NCBI GenBank assembly: GCA_021234155.1
Contig: JAJEKV010000064.1
Coordinates: 250,001 to 314,000 of the forward strand
Origin: Isoetes taiwanensis
Lineage: Eukaryota > Streptophyta > Lycopodiopsida > Isoetales > Isoetaceae
Length of the DNA: 64,000 bases
Direction of reading: 5' to 3'
Under the pieces are notes generated by a model. That model was not told the origin of the DNA. It saw only the letters and a program-made list of their open reading frames with translations, and made no database searches. Below, piece after piece: positions 34,225 through 46,510 of this stretch. The position numbers and the translations under genes were made by a program. Positions within the stretch are counted from its first letter, which is position 1. Each line of letters opens with the position of its first letter.

Positions 34225-34530
34225 GGTTACTCCATCGACAGTAACTTCGAGAGTCTTGTAATTTACTATAGGATCAATTTGTCTCCACCATGGAATTCCA
34301 ACTACGATGTCCACTTTCCTCAAATTTGGAACCACCATAAAATCATGAGTCGTGAGATAATCACCAAGTGCAATTTTTTGATGTGGCACTTTTGCTGATC
34401 AAGAACCAAACATGTTAGTACAAATGCCTGCCACTGTACGATTAGGAAAACGAACAGTAGGCAATCCCAAACGTTGAACAAGTTCTGAAGAAATGAGATC
34501 ATGCGAGGCGCCATTGTCCAATTGTACAAT
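34225..34530 (-). pseudogene. Ty3-type aspartic protease remnant
   Basis: The motif LDNGASHDLISSELVQRLGL lies near 34,470-34,525, with the family's D-S/T-G replaced by D-N-G. The frame then continues through HQKIALGDYLTTHDFMVVP and VGIPWWRQIDPIV. The active-site change and a stop after MFGS indicate an inactive enzyme. Confidence 0.75.
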
Positions 34531-34689
34531 CACATGAGTGTGACCAATATGTCCATCAAACAACAATAGGTCATGAGAATCTGCGTCCCCTGGGATCTCG
34601 GTTGTGCCGGTATTGACCTTTTCCTTATCACCAACTCTCTTGTCATCACGTCCACCATGGTCACTACCACGGCTAGATCTTCCCCGCTT

Positions 34690-35700
34690 ACCAACACGGC
34701 AATCACGAGCATAGTGACCTTAACGGCCACACTAATAACATGCATCAGCTTCAGAGGTAGCAGGACGTGGCCGTTTGCCCAATCGATCAAATACAGATCT
34801 TCTGGGACCATCAGATCTTCTTGGACCATCCTGATCACGAACCATGTCTACATGGTTTGCACGCATTTGAGGTGAAAACCTTCGCCTTTGTTGCTGCTGG
34901 CGCTGCCGTGAATTTGAACCTCGAGCAAGATCATCCTTCTCCAAATGAAACGAGTCTTAATCTCCCTTTTTGTTAATCCCGCCATTTGACTTAACAAGGT
35001 GTTAAATCTATTGGCGAAATCATCCACTGATTCATCAGCACGCTGCTTCATGGTTCGCCACTGCTCCTGGACAAAGTCCTTATAATTGTCTGGCATAAAT
35101 TCAGACCTCATAAGTTTCTTCATTCTAGTCCAAGTATTGATGGGTTTATTTGCTGCATTAGCAGCATCCACCTTCTGCTGCCACCATAATATAGGGTCCC
35201 CTTTTAATTGAGCCCGCGCCCAATACAATTTTCACGGTCGGAGTACTCATGCTCGGAGAAGAAACTCTCCATCTTAGCGAGCCATCAGAGTAAGGATGCA
35301 CCATCGCGCTTCCCATAGAAGTAATCCAACTCCACCTTTGGATCCTTAGGCTTTTTCTCCTTCATAGTGCCATCATCATTGTCTTGGTCCAACTTTTGCA
35401 CTAAAAGCTTTTGTAATAACTCATTTTGCTTCACAAGCAAACGAGTCAGGCTATCTCGAGATGTTTTCTTCTTAGCTTTTTTCATCATAGTTTTAGCAAG
35501 ATTAAAAGGTTTCAAAACTTGCTCTCCTGACTCTCCATCGTCATCCAAATTATCGTTCATAGGAAGAACATCTTCTCCCTCAACAGAATTATCTTCCTCA
35601 ATCGGAATTCCATCCAAATCTTCTTCCACAATCTTCTCGACAACAAAGACGCTTTCAGACTTTTTGCCTTCTTCGCCATATCCGCTCACCGTCAAGATGG
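34690..35700 (-). pseudogene. Ty3-type gag with zinc knuckle
   Basis: The frame at 35,695-35,285 encodes an acidic, lysine-rich N-terminal part ending VELDYFYGKRDGASLL. The next, at 35,228-34,970, is the capsid domain (LKGDPILWWQQKVDAANAAN, MRSEFMPDNYKDFVQEQWRT, DESVDDFANRFNTLLSQMAG). A CCHC zinc knuckle follows at about 34,690-34,745 with the spacing Cx2Cx4Hx4C, but it carries two in-frame stops, at the x positions after CY and after CGR. The frame change at about 35,230-35,285 and another near 34,960 confirm loss of function. Confidence 0.82.
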
Positions 35701-35739
35701 ATTCACGTCAGGTTCACCACTTTTACGAATAAGGGCAAA

Positions 35740-36880
35740 AAGGCACTTGAAAGAAGGATATATTTGGCAGACACAAGCGCGAAAATGGATTGTTTATTCA
35801 ATAAAGGTAATACAGAGAACAACAGGAGTAAAGAAATAGTCCAACCACCCGATCACGGAACTAGCACTTCAAAACAATGAAGTAAACCGCTAGGAGCCTC
35901 CAAGACTCCGCCGCTAGTCCCTCCCCTGAACTATGATGCAATCCGAGCAAAGCCAATCTTTTAGGAGACGACCAATGATGCCACATTATTCCCCAACATG
36001 TTCTTATAAACCATCAAGGATCTATTCTCGTCCTCTCATCTATTATTAGCTCTGGCTCCTATAATACACCAGACAAAGATTAGCATTATCTATTCTTTAA
36101 ACTCCTCCAATCATAGATAACCAATAATAGAGTAGCTAATTCTATTTCTATGGTGCACTATGATTGACATGACAATTAGAATAGCTAATTCTAATGCCAT
36201 GGTTGTATAAACGTCTGGACTTTCTCATAACGTTCTAACTTTTAGAATGTATTCGTAACGCAAGCATATCTGCATATCTGAAAAAATAGGCTGGAATATC
36301 TCCCTGTGTTGCTAGCAGCGGACTTGCATCAATTCCATAACTCATCAATGGCCTGTATTCCAGCTCCATCTCATTCTCCTTTACAAATCCCGGTAACTCA
36401 ATTTGGTTTTTCTCATATGTTCCCATGAAAATTCCACCCTGCTCACATACTTAATCTTCCAATACAGCCTAGCATACACAATTTTCTTTGTTCTGTCAAG
36501 ATTTTAGAAAGATTATCACCAAGTATTTTTAAAGATTGAGATGATCTTATATCACTAAGTATTTTTACAGATTGAGATGATCTTACCCTTCGCTGAGGCA
36601 GAACAGACCTAGCATGCAAAGCCAAACCCTAGATTGCAGCCTTGGATGCACAAAATATACAGCTTCCAAGTTTTGCTTTAAATCCCTTGGTAATCCATCG
36701 TAAATCCATCCTAAAATTCCTAAGTCGTATTTAATTAAAGTGGGACAAATCTTGAAATTTGGGACTCGGACTGAAAATGGGACTCACACACCATAAAGAA
36801 TTACACATGACACACATAGAATTGGGTTACTTGTTTTCCTCATAAATTTTACAAACCACTAGTTGAGATAGTTTTCAAAC
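35740..36880. other. Between the Ty3 element and the DUF7869-type gene
   Basis: No gene is recognised. It probably includes the 5' untranslated or LTR part of the Ty3 element, but no primer-binding site was visible. A tandem pair of ~36 bp (AAGTATTTTTA-AGATTGAGATGATCTTA) lies at 36,515-36,588. Confidence 0.45.
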
Positions 36881-36889
36881 TTCTCAATA

Positions 36890-39825
36890 TTATGTGCCCT
36901 CATACAATGATATAGCATGGAGGTTGCTCATGGCCTTGTCCATCTCCCTTCTTGGGATCTTGTGTGTGTTGTCCTTTGCAACGTGAGAACTTGGATATGA
37001 CCATACCACACACTCCACCAATTCCCTCCTTTGAGGGTCAGCATAATTTGCCCTCCACTTCTTCTCCCAGCAGTCAGTGTATTGCTCCTTTAAGTTGCCC
37101 TTCTTGTGTCTCCCAATGGGCTCCCAATATTGAATTTGGAATCCAGGCCTAACTCCTCTCCATCGTGGCATAGTGGTGGTTACATCGAGAGTGCCACCCC
37201 TAACCATATTGGACCGTCCTCATCATCGCCTTACTAGCACAAAGTATCCTTCCTTGATGTCCTCAAAGGGATCCCACTCAGGAAGATCAAACCACTTCAG
37301 CTTTGAGGCCTTACTTCCCACAAACCACTTGGAACCCTTGTTGGGACCCAAGTGAGCATTCTTAGACGTGCTTGCACCTTGAGAACCCTCCCATCTTGAC
37401 TCGGCAAGAACCCGCCTCTTAGCTCCCTCCCACATGGTCGTTCGGGCTTCTAAGCATGTCACAACTTTCTCCCAGTACTTGATTAGGGAGTCCATTTGAT
37501 TTTTCTTAAGAGTGGAGGTGTGCTTTCCATTTCGAACATCATCCCAGTGCGTTATGTAATCCTTGATGCCCTTCACCAGTTGGCTAGAGTCTTTGACTGT
37601 CTTGAAGGGAGGTATTGGTTTTGGCTGCCCTTTAGGAATGAGAACTTCACCAGCAGCACCCCTTTGCCACAACTCGATACCTTGTACAGGCATCCACAAC
37701 TTGTCACCTGGTCTCCACTTATATTGCATGATTGGTATTCCATCCCTAACCCAAAACTTGAACTGAAGTGGCTTTGTGTGTCCTGTCAACTGGTCCTTAC
37801 CATCTAGCAAGTATCCTTCTACAAATGATTTCCAATCTGCAACCTCATCCATCAAGAAAGCCATTGGGTTAGGGTCAATGCAGCTCTCAAACACATCCAT
37901 TAGTTCGGGAGAGTGGTCACGTTTTCTCTTGAGCTTGGTGGAGAAAGTTCCAAAGAATCCATCTATATCATCATGCGTATGCCCAACCATCATGAATCCC
38001 ACTTTCACAACTTTGAATACTCCCACTTTGTCAAGTATGACATAGCCCCAAACATCCATCTATTCTTGTTTTTTTCCAACAGCTTGTCCAATCAACACAT
38101 AGCTCCTGGGCAAAGGATTTTTCAAGTAAGGGGAAATCATCCCAAGTCCTCCTTGATTCACCGTTACACCTTGGATGTGAGCTTTTTAGTCAGCCTTTGG
38201 TGTAACAAAGCGGTTGATCATCCATCAAAGCCTCAAAATGGGTGTCAAGGGGAATACCTCCTCCCTTCTATCGATCCTTTCTCTAGTGTTCTCGTGCACT
38301 TGAAAATAGAGAGCTCACATGGAAGTTTGGATCATCTCTCCATAGATCAAGCACAAAATGACCATATGTTCCAGTTCCATGACCATGTGTTAATACACCC
38401 GCCAGACTTACTTTCATCTAAAAAGCGCTTTTGACAACGCTTTGGGTAAAGGATCTAGCTTTGGCAAGAAAGTCTTGTGTTGGTCCATCTTATCATGAAT
38501 TATACACAAAAAATTGTCCGGCTGCATCTCGTAAAATGTTCTCCACTTTGCCAATACAACTGCCTACATGATATTTGGTCCCTTTGGTGATCTGCAAATT
38601 GCTCCCCCTAATTGCCATTCTTTCTTTCTCTATTGCAGTTTGATGCAAGTGTATCCTTGAGTTGAATGCAAGTGTTGCACTTTGAGAATGGCATGTGTTG
38701 TAGGACACTCACGCCCCGAGAAGTGAGTGCTCCATAACTTGCTGAAATGTGATTGAGAAAGAGGCCTACCTCCAAGAGTTTCCAGGATGGAGTTGACCTC
38801 CTTAAGGCACTCCTTTTGGATATAGTGTTGTGGCAAAACTTTTTGCACCACTCGCACACCGTGCTCGCTCACCTTCGACTTGTGGGGCATAGATTGAGAC
38901 ATGTATCTCACAAAGCTCTCAAGACCGCAATGGCCTTGAGAGTATTTGCTCTAGGTTTCAAAGTGAGTGCATTACCATGTTGGAACAAATCGTGCCCTTT
39001 TTCTAACCTCAAGCCCCAAAGATTCAGTAAAATGAAGACTTGCTCACCCCAAGAATCCATCTCAATGCTCTCATACATACCTTCATGCCCCTCAATTGAT
39101 ATAGTAGCCGCCCCAGATTTTCATCATAGCTGGAATTCCTACACAAGGAGTAAATGAAATTAATCCTATCTTTTTGAAGTCGTTCAATGTATTGGGACCT
39201 TATCCAAGCGACGAGGTCATCCACATTGTAATTGCAACTGGCAATCTAGGTTGCAACACTCTTGTCCCCTAATTGCCTCCGTGTTTTCTCTCCGTTGGTG
39301 CCATACTTTCCATCCTTTCTAAATATTTGTCACTTCTAGGCCTCTTGGGCACCCTTGGCTGCCTTCTATGAAAGACATAGCGTCTCTTCCTTGTGATCAA
39401 AGAATGCTCATCGACCACCAAATCTTCCACATGGCCTTGGGTGGGCCTTGGGGTGTGTAGTTCAGTAGGGCATTCTAGAGTATCACCATTCTTGTGTGTA
39501 ATATATCTAATTGGCCATCTCAACTGAGCTTGGGACTCCAGCAGCCCTGAGCACACAATGCAATCACTAGAGCTTCCCTGGGACATGATTGTATCAACTT
39601 CGATAAGAAGCTTCACAATGCCAACTCCAAGATGTTCATCTCCCAGCCTCTCATCATTCACACTATCAAATGGATCAACTGCAGTTATTATGCCCTCTGC
39701 AAATACCGTCTGGTTGCAAGGGTGCAACAAAAGGCAACCCTTCTTCCTCCATTGGAGCCTAGGGCAATGGCCTCTGCTGGACTTCCTTGGCTCCATTTTA
39801 CTCATCTCACATGCTCCCTGAATGA
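36890..39825 (-). CDS. DUF7869-type (transposase-like) gene, probably decayed or multi-exon
   Basis: The most informative frame is 38,059-37,223 (278 codons). It starts near DVWGYVILDKVGVFKVVKVG and contains FMMVGHTHDDIDGFFGTFST, the hallmark of DUF7869 proteins, which are thought to derive from DNA transposases. Upstream frames supply IHDKMDQHKTFLPKLDPL and GVLTHGHGTGTYGHFVLDLW (about 38,500-38,300). Further upstream, 39,820-39,269 begins near MSKMEPRKSSRGHCPRLQWR and reads FAEGIITAVDPFDSVNDERL, GIVKLLIEVD and LRWPIRYI, resembling the DUF8039 domain of plant transposon proteins. The C-terminus continues at 37,207-36,890 (EPIGRHKKGNLKEQYTDCWE). About five frame changes occur; some may be introns. 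Function is unknown. The family assignment rests on remembered motifs. Confidence 0.6.
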
Positions 39826-39834
39826 AAAAGCTCA

Positions 39835-40090
39835 CATTAAAACCATATAGCCCCAAACACCACAAAGATGACCATGTGAACCATATAAAACCATACAAAC
39901 ATATTAAATATAACCATATTAAATCATACAACCATATTAACTAAAATCATATAACCATATTAAACCATACAACCATACTCATTCTAAACCATATGTAAAC
40001 ATTGTAACCATATATAACCATTGAAACTATTCAACCATTGAAACCATATTAAATATATAAGGTAACATATATAAACATATAACCTAACCT
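39835..40090. repeat. AACCATAT-rich low-complexity block
   Basis: About twenty irregular copies of ACCATAT / AACCATA spaced 8-18 bases apart, immediately upstream of the DUF7869-type gene's first frame. Confidence 0.75.
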
Positions 40091-40628
40091 TTCATATCTT
40101 GTCATGGCCACGCGGCGCCCTCGTCGGGCTGAAAGCGTGGCCATGTCAAGAACCCGCGACCGCCACGCCATGGAGGGCATGGCCCACACGCGATGTAAGT
40201 TTATTATTGCACTTTTTACGAGTTCGAGGGTGCAGCCGTAATTAATCGCACCCTCTTCCTCTCCCCCGACCATTCTTCCTCCCCCCTGTTTTCTCCGATC
40301 ACTCTTCGAGCTCAGATTTTCCTTAAAAGCCCGCTTTTCGATCAGCGATCGATCGAACCGAGCCATTCCAAGGCCATCTTATGACAAGAGCTTGGTCGAC
40401 GGATCGACGCTTCCAAATACCGGGTTCTCGCAGATTGAGTGTTCGAGCGGGCGCATCGCCTCGTAAGAAAGTGAGGCCCTTTTTAGTGCTGCTTTTAGTT
40501 TTCTCAGAAGTCCTTTTATCTGCATTTTTACTTATATTCTGTTGTTAGAGGCTCTTATTAATCTCTCGATACAATTTACAATTTACCGACAAATCCTTAT
40601 TCACGCTTTTGCGAACGACTATACCCAC

Positions 40629-40673
40629 ATGGAATCGAACACGGAAGCCTCCTCCTCATCCAAAGCAAATCCG
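40629..40673 (+). CDS. Possible first exon of an unknown gene
   Basis: A short frame MESNTEASSSSKANP ends exactly at a strong donor (CCG|GTATGTTT). Upstream DNA (40,090-40,620) has promoter-like GC-rich then CT-rich character. The short serine-rich start resembles many plant first exons. Whether it belongs to the gene at 43,276-46,727 is not known. Confidence 0.3.
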
Positions 40674-41136
40674 GTATGTTTTTGTAATATCATACCCTTT
40701 TTAATCTCATTTCTCTGTATCGTTTCTCTCTTTTCTCATTAATCTCATTTGTCTCCACTGTTCTCTGCTTTTCTCATTAATCTCACTAATCTCTCTCATA
40801 TCCGCTTTCCTTTTGTATTGTTTTCTGCTTTTGTTATCTTTTTCTTGCTTGTGGTTGAATTGAATACATTGTACGTGCAAAAGTGAGAATAGTGGTTAGA
40901 GTAGTAGCAAGCAACCGAGATGTCACTCATCGAGACATGTTTTTAGGAAGTAAGATATTGCAGAGCATTAATGTAAGAGATTCACAAAAGATATAGCTAA
41001 ACCGCCTAAGAATGTTTCATAACGTAACATAACTAGGAATGTTTTTCTCCCAAGAAGAACTAAGAATAGGAATTGCTTCACAGAATCGATTTCTAACTCA
41101 CAAAGATATCCTCCACCGCAGGAGACATGCGAGGGA

Positions 41137-42415
41137 GTGGCGAAGTTGAGAATACTTGACTTGCCAACAAATCCAGAAGTACAGGCCTTCTTCTCGACTC
41201 ATGAGTCGAGAACTTCTCGACCGGGCGAGGCTTTGGTGAAGAGGGAGTGTACACTCGACCTGGCACTGCTGAGGGATTCTCGACCGCTGATTGGATTGCA
41301 CATACGCCTACCCAATGTCTTCACATTCTTTTAAGCTCGCTTGCAGCCTTCTCGACTCGTGAGTCGAGAATGTCATACCGGCCAATGGCCCTTTGTGCAA
41401 AATGCAGTGCCTCCACCCAACAGTCACTCTCCTTCAACCATGCTCATCGAATATTATGAAGAGGACTGGTTCGACCGGGTGGAGGCCTCCGACTTAACCA
41501 ACTTTCTCTCTCGTGAGTCGAAAAAACGCAGTGCTCTAGTGCACTTAGAGCTGGCTCCCCGCAGACGTCTTAACCACTCTCCTTCTATCTTCCTGACATT
41601 ATGGCGGGAAGTGGTTTTGACCCGCCCAGCCAACTCTTAGCAACCCACCTCCCGCGGTGTGGTCGCAGCGGGCCTCTACCCAATCAAAGACCGCCTCCTT
41701 CAACCATCTTCGCCGAATTTTATGGAAGGGATGGGCTCGATTGGTGGAGGCCCTACAACCAACCACGGGAAAACCACGTAGTTTAGTCAGAGATTCTTTC
41801 AAGGAAAGTCGGGAATGCCTTACCCAACCGGCACTCCATGTGTACCATCCGGAGTTCTCGATGGCTTAAGGCATTCTCGACTTGCGAAATCGAGAATGTA
41901 GATACGGTTAACAAATGCGATTCTCGACCGCTAGTCGAGAATCCTCTTAGTCACCAATTCTCCGTAGGTGGAATGCGATAGGCCTCTACCCAAATGAGCC
42001 ACTCTCCTTCGAACCATCTTCGACGCATCATAGCTGAGGGGCTCGGACTGGGTGGAGGCCTCTACAACTAACCACGTGGAAACCATTGAAGCTTGTCGCC
42101 CGCATTCTCGAATTTGTGAGTCGAGAATGTAGACAGGAAGCCAAGCATTCTCGACTCGCAAGTCGAGAATCCCTTACAGCCAATTCTCCTGTCGAGAATC
42201 CCTTACAGCCAAGGCTTGCATTCTCTACAACTACTGCACTTTCTGTTCTCCTGTTTTTAGTCCCAAGTGCCTCTAGCCTGTCTGAGCCACTCTCCTTCGA
42301 ACCATCTTCCTCGAATATTGCGAAGAGGAGTGGTTCCGACTGGGTGGAGGCCCCTCCGACTAACTACAAGAGGATGCATTTGAACCGCATCTCCTGGGCC
42401 TTAGACCTAGCCTGA
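41137..42415 (+). repeat. Four ~300-bp periodic units with exon-like cores
   Basis: A core of about 100 bases recurs at about 41,395-41,500, 41,670-41,765, 41,975-42,075 and 42,270-42,365. Each core holds (C)CTCTACCCA or a variant, CTCTCCTTC(G)AACCATC, a CGAATATT(A/G)(T/C)GAAGAG-type block and GGGTGGAGGCC. In one frame the first core reads SPSTMLIEYYEEDWFDRVEA; the others are similar but frame-shifted. Between cores lie copies of the CTCGACTC/GAGTCGAG palindrome. No known protein matches. Confidence 0.7.
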
Positions 42416-45400
42416 TCTATGTACAACATTCCAAGATAACATCCTAATCCAAGAAAAAATACACCTAAACGGAATCGTTTTTTACCCCGATCCATTGTTT
42501 CCTAGCCGAGCATCTCTCAACCCGTAGAGTAAATCATCTCTCGGCTGAAAAATGTTGGACAAGGAAACGATGAATCTGCTTGAGCTTATCGCCAGCTTCC
42601 ATTATTTAAACACGTATCTGGCATGTTCTACAAGCTAAATAACATAGGCATCTCTCAAACTCACCTCTTCACGCAGAATTTCCTTGGGCCATCAGATCAC
42701 GGATCCCGCAGCCTCACCTAGAGTCTTTGCTTCTTCGCCGGTCTCATCAAGAGTGTATTCGCAAGATCTAATACTTGTGACATCGCGATTCTCGCAGATC
42801 CCCGCTCCATGGCGCAGTTAGAAGTAGAGTTCCCGTGGTTCGGCAGCTCCTCTCCGCTTCCTACCTTAGCTCCGTGCTCATCGATCAAATCAATCGCTTG
42901 CAATAGGACGCTACGGTCGAAAAAAAACACACATATGCAAGGCGCCAGCAGCCTTTACCGCGTCAGCGGGCGCCATTCCGAAGTCGCTATACGATGCTCG
43001 CCCAACTCAAGGTCGCCAATGCCGCAATCAAGATAAACTACGCCCGCCACTAAGTCCCTTGATGTGATTAAATTTCGAATAGTGTTTGGGCGGGCTAAAG
43101 GCTTACCGTGGCTGCACTTTTAGCCCGCTTTTTTCATAAATGATTGCATGTCCTTAAATTCAAACTAAAGAACACGCCCGATCTTTTTACATGCAGTCCT
43201 AAAACTCACAACGCGCGGAGGAAACTTAATTTACAGAAGGGTCCGATCAGGAAGAGGATGAGGGGGCATACATACATGGCGACTCCATCCAAGAAGCGAG
43301 GCGCCGGAGGGGATGCTAGTTCTAGCGGCACCAAGAAGAAGAAGACAAACACCCCAGGTGAGCTCGAGGTTTATCTTTTGTCTAATACCTTAACCGATCC
43401 ATCCTTTCTTCTTGCAAAGATTCACCGCGACTCACTAGTGATCACCGGGCAACTCCGCTCTTCGCCATCGAGGGACCGAGACAGAGCTTCTTGACACACC
43501 AGCCAGATTCTTGGTGGTATGTCGAGGTATCAACAAGTGGGAAGGAGAAAGATCTGTTTCTCCACCAAAGAGACAAGAAGAGCTCCGGAGACAAGTACAA
43601 GAAAATCGGTGTTGTGCTCTCCGTCTCAGCGCCAGATTCGAAGCATTTAACACTACATGTCGAGGACTGCCGTAAGAGTAAGTTCTATCACACCAAAAAT
43701 TATCGGCTTTCAAATTATTCTCACTCTTCCATGAGCAAGGCGAAGGGCACCAAAAAAGGCAGCGCTTTTAAATTGTCGTAACCTTGGGTGGAAGGATCCG
43801 AAGGGATGAAGGAGGGCGGAACCCTAACATCCGTGGAGCTTGGAATGGAGATTTCCGTGAGTCGAAAAACTGCTCAATACGGGAGCTTCACTTCTACCGC
43901 TCAAGACTCTACAACACTCTACAAGGGGGAATGAAGTTGTGGTTCATACGTAAAAAGTCCGCCAAAGACCAAAGATGGAGAAGATGACACCACACCGAGG
44001 AATCGATGACGAAGGAGACGAAGATATGGTCGAAGTCCCCAATAATGGATCCGTGATGATCGATCAGGATTTCACAGAGAGGGGCACGTAAAATGGAGCC
44101 GGCCGCTCAAGATATCCGCTGGGAATATCACACAAGCCGCCGACATTAGGCGGCCAAGGTTTGCACGGGAGATGCCGCCTTGTTCAACCACGAAATTTAA
44201 TCCAAAGACACATGCCGGAGATTCTCAACTCGATGGTGCGACATCCCGCGCTGCATCCAATGCCCGCGATGTCATACCTTTTAGCGATCGACCGGCCGGG
44301 CTTGTTCACCGAAGTCCGAGGAAGACCTCGAAGGGAAAAGACGCCCCCGCTCGGGTAGTGGACGGTCAAGATTCAATGAGGGCGGCGCAAGTATTGCGAC
44401 GGAGAAGGAGGTGCCGCAAAGGATCAAGGATAGATATGCCAGCGAGAGTGCAGAGTTCTTTCACGGAGACGCCAAAGAACCGAATCGCCAAAGATTAGTC
44501 AATCGCTGTAACACAATAGCAAATGAAAAGCCGCCTACGCGAGGTAAATAACTCGATTTTTTTCGACTCAGCGAAGTCGAAAAGCCATACCATCCTAACA
44601 TTTCCGACATCATCGGGTTTCTCGACCGCGAAATCGAAAAGCCGTGGGAACACGTAAAATCAAAGGATGTAGAGCTTTCGACTCAGCGAAGTCGAAAAAC
44701 CTAGAGAAAATTAGACATTCAGGGACTTTCTCGACTCATGAGTCGAAAACCCCGGCTACTATTTACCGCTTATTTCGGTGTTTGTAGATACTATCATGCT
44801 CGACATTGGTACATTGATCGAATGCAGCCCTTATCCCGACCAGATCATACACGCTTAGGCAACAAAGGGAAAGCATTGGGTTGTCCTCGGCCCTAAAGGA
44901 AACAGGCTCCCTCTGATAAGTGGAAGACCTTTGAGAAACTATGCAGATATGTTCTCACTGAGGGCCGTGAAGATGATGAGGGAGAGGATGAAGAAGAGAA
45001 GAAGAAGAGAACACCAAGGAAAGGCGGGGAGTCTCTCTCGCACCAATATGACCTCATTCTTAGCACCGAGGCTGTCCGGGAGAAATGGACCCGAGATATG
45101 GGCTCAATGGACAAGAGGCAAGTCAAGGACAAAGAATGGAGAATTTCCATCCGTGCCGGACCCCAAGTTGTTTGACAAGCAGTTCATGAAGAGGATACAG
45201 GGCCTCACTCGACAAAGAAACGCTTTGACCCGCAAGGCGTAATCTTGGATGGAACAATCCCGCTAAGGAAGACTAGGAGTTCTAAAATGCAGACGCAAAG
45301 GATTATGCCACGCCCCCTAAAGCGGCGTATGTTAGAAGAAGGCATCACTGAAGTTCTCAACGCTGCATCTAATGAATACCATGACTTTGATTTTTACAAG

Positions 45401-46510
45401 GAAAAGGCTGCCCTTGATGAGGAAGACATGAAGGAATTGAACCGCCTATGTCAACCCTACATCAACACCAAGTGAAGCTGCACGCCAAAACCCTTCCTTT
45501 CCCTGAACGTGCTATGGCAATTCTGAAGAGGAAGCTTGGATTCGGGGTGGTCCCATTTAAGGCCGACGATAGCTCCCCCCCATTTCTGGTAACTTTGGGA
45601 CACAAGGGATTTGGTGGTCCGAACCGCACTGACCAAAGGGCACTATTTGTCATCAATATGATCAAGACCCCACCCTTTTTATGACAAAGCCGACATAGAG
45701 CAAGGGTACAAGACGGTTCGACATGACCGACCGATACTTTCGTTTCCTTGTCTTTTGCATGCCGGGCAATCAGACAACTGCTGTCTCCCAATGGGCAGCT
45801 GATATTAACTTCACCAACAAGATCATGTACTCCATATACGAACTTGATCATGAGTGTAGACTTGGCTTGCCGAAGGCACCAAGCTTTGCCAACATAGTTT
45901 TGGTTTTGATTTCAAGATCGGCTGTAGACCTGGATAAGTGGTGGTCTAGCGAGCATCATTATCTCGACAGGTTCATGATCTCTCAAGAGCGTATGGAACC
46001 CCGAAGGGGGCAGATTTATGGAGGATGTTCCATCGATGGACAAGGTCAAAGAAAGATGGTGCGACAGTCCTATACATAGAATTCCTATCCGCCAAGAGTT
46101 ATCAAGTACTTCATAACCAGCCGGTCGAGGAAGATCAAATTGTATGCGAGTGGTACATGAATGGCCTGTTCTCTCAGGGGGCTATGCTGTTTGGAATGAA
46201 ACCTATATCCGTGGTTGGAAATAAGGACATGGTTGAAACCATTCGGTCATACCTGGATCTGCTTCATGAGCATTTCAAGGGGAGGAAGACAAATGGAAGC
46301 AATAAAGACGACGAGGACGAGGGAGACCAAGCCGACGTGAGACGGAATGTCGGCGGTTTAGACAAGGATGTTTGCCGAACACATTCTTGAGAATCCGAGA
46401 TTGAGGTGAGTTTACTTTGTTATCGGTGTTTCTCGACTCGCGAGTCGAAAAAACTCGCTTCCTTTCAATACCTTTTTTTTCATTCTCGACTCACGAAGTC
46501 GAAAAACTCG
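41190..46510. repeat. Interspersed palindrome family CTCGACTC-GAGTCGAG
   Basis: At least twelve copies of an imperfect 20-24-base palindrome whose best members read TTCTCGACTC then (A/G)(T/C) then GAGTCGAGAA. Positions: 41,191, 41,349, 41,873, 41,921, 42,104, 42,148, 44,557, 44,618, 44,679, 44,729, 46,430 and 46,483, with half-sites at 41,512 and 42,192. Copies from 44.5 kb on end in GTCGAAAA. The members in 44.5-46.5 kb fall inside predicted introns of the plus-strand gene; earlier ones separate the ~300-bp units. There is no such family elsewhere in the window. Confidence 0.85.

Larger units (their letters stand above)
33207..35732 (-). mobile_element. Ty3-type LTR retrotransposon, internally deleted
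   Basis: On the minus strand, gag, zinc knuckle, protease and integrase appear in Ty3 order, but reverse transcriptase and nearly all of RNase H are missing. The chain passes directly from the post-protease segment (GIPWWRQIDPIVNYKTLEV) to the end of RNase H (NKVADALSR) in one open frame near 34,220. No flanking long terminal repeats or polypurine tract were identified, and the 3' end stops just after the integrase core. Its parts are listed separately. It is dead and non-autonomous. Confidence 0.88.

Noticed and set aside
41190-46510. Palindromes read as a CRISPR array
   Set aside because: Spacing is irregular, the repeats are palindromic variants rather than identical, no cas genes are present and the DNA is plant nuclear.
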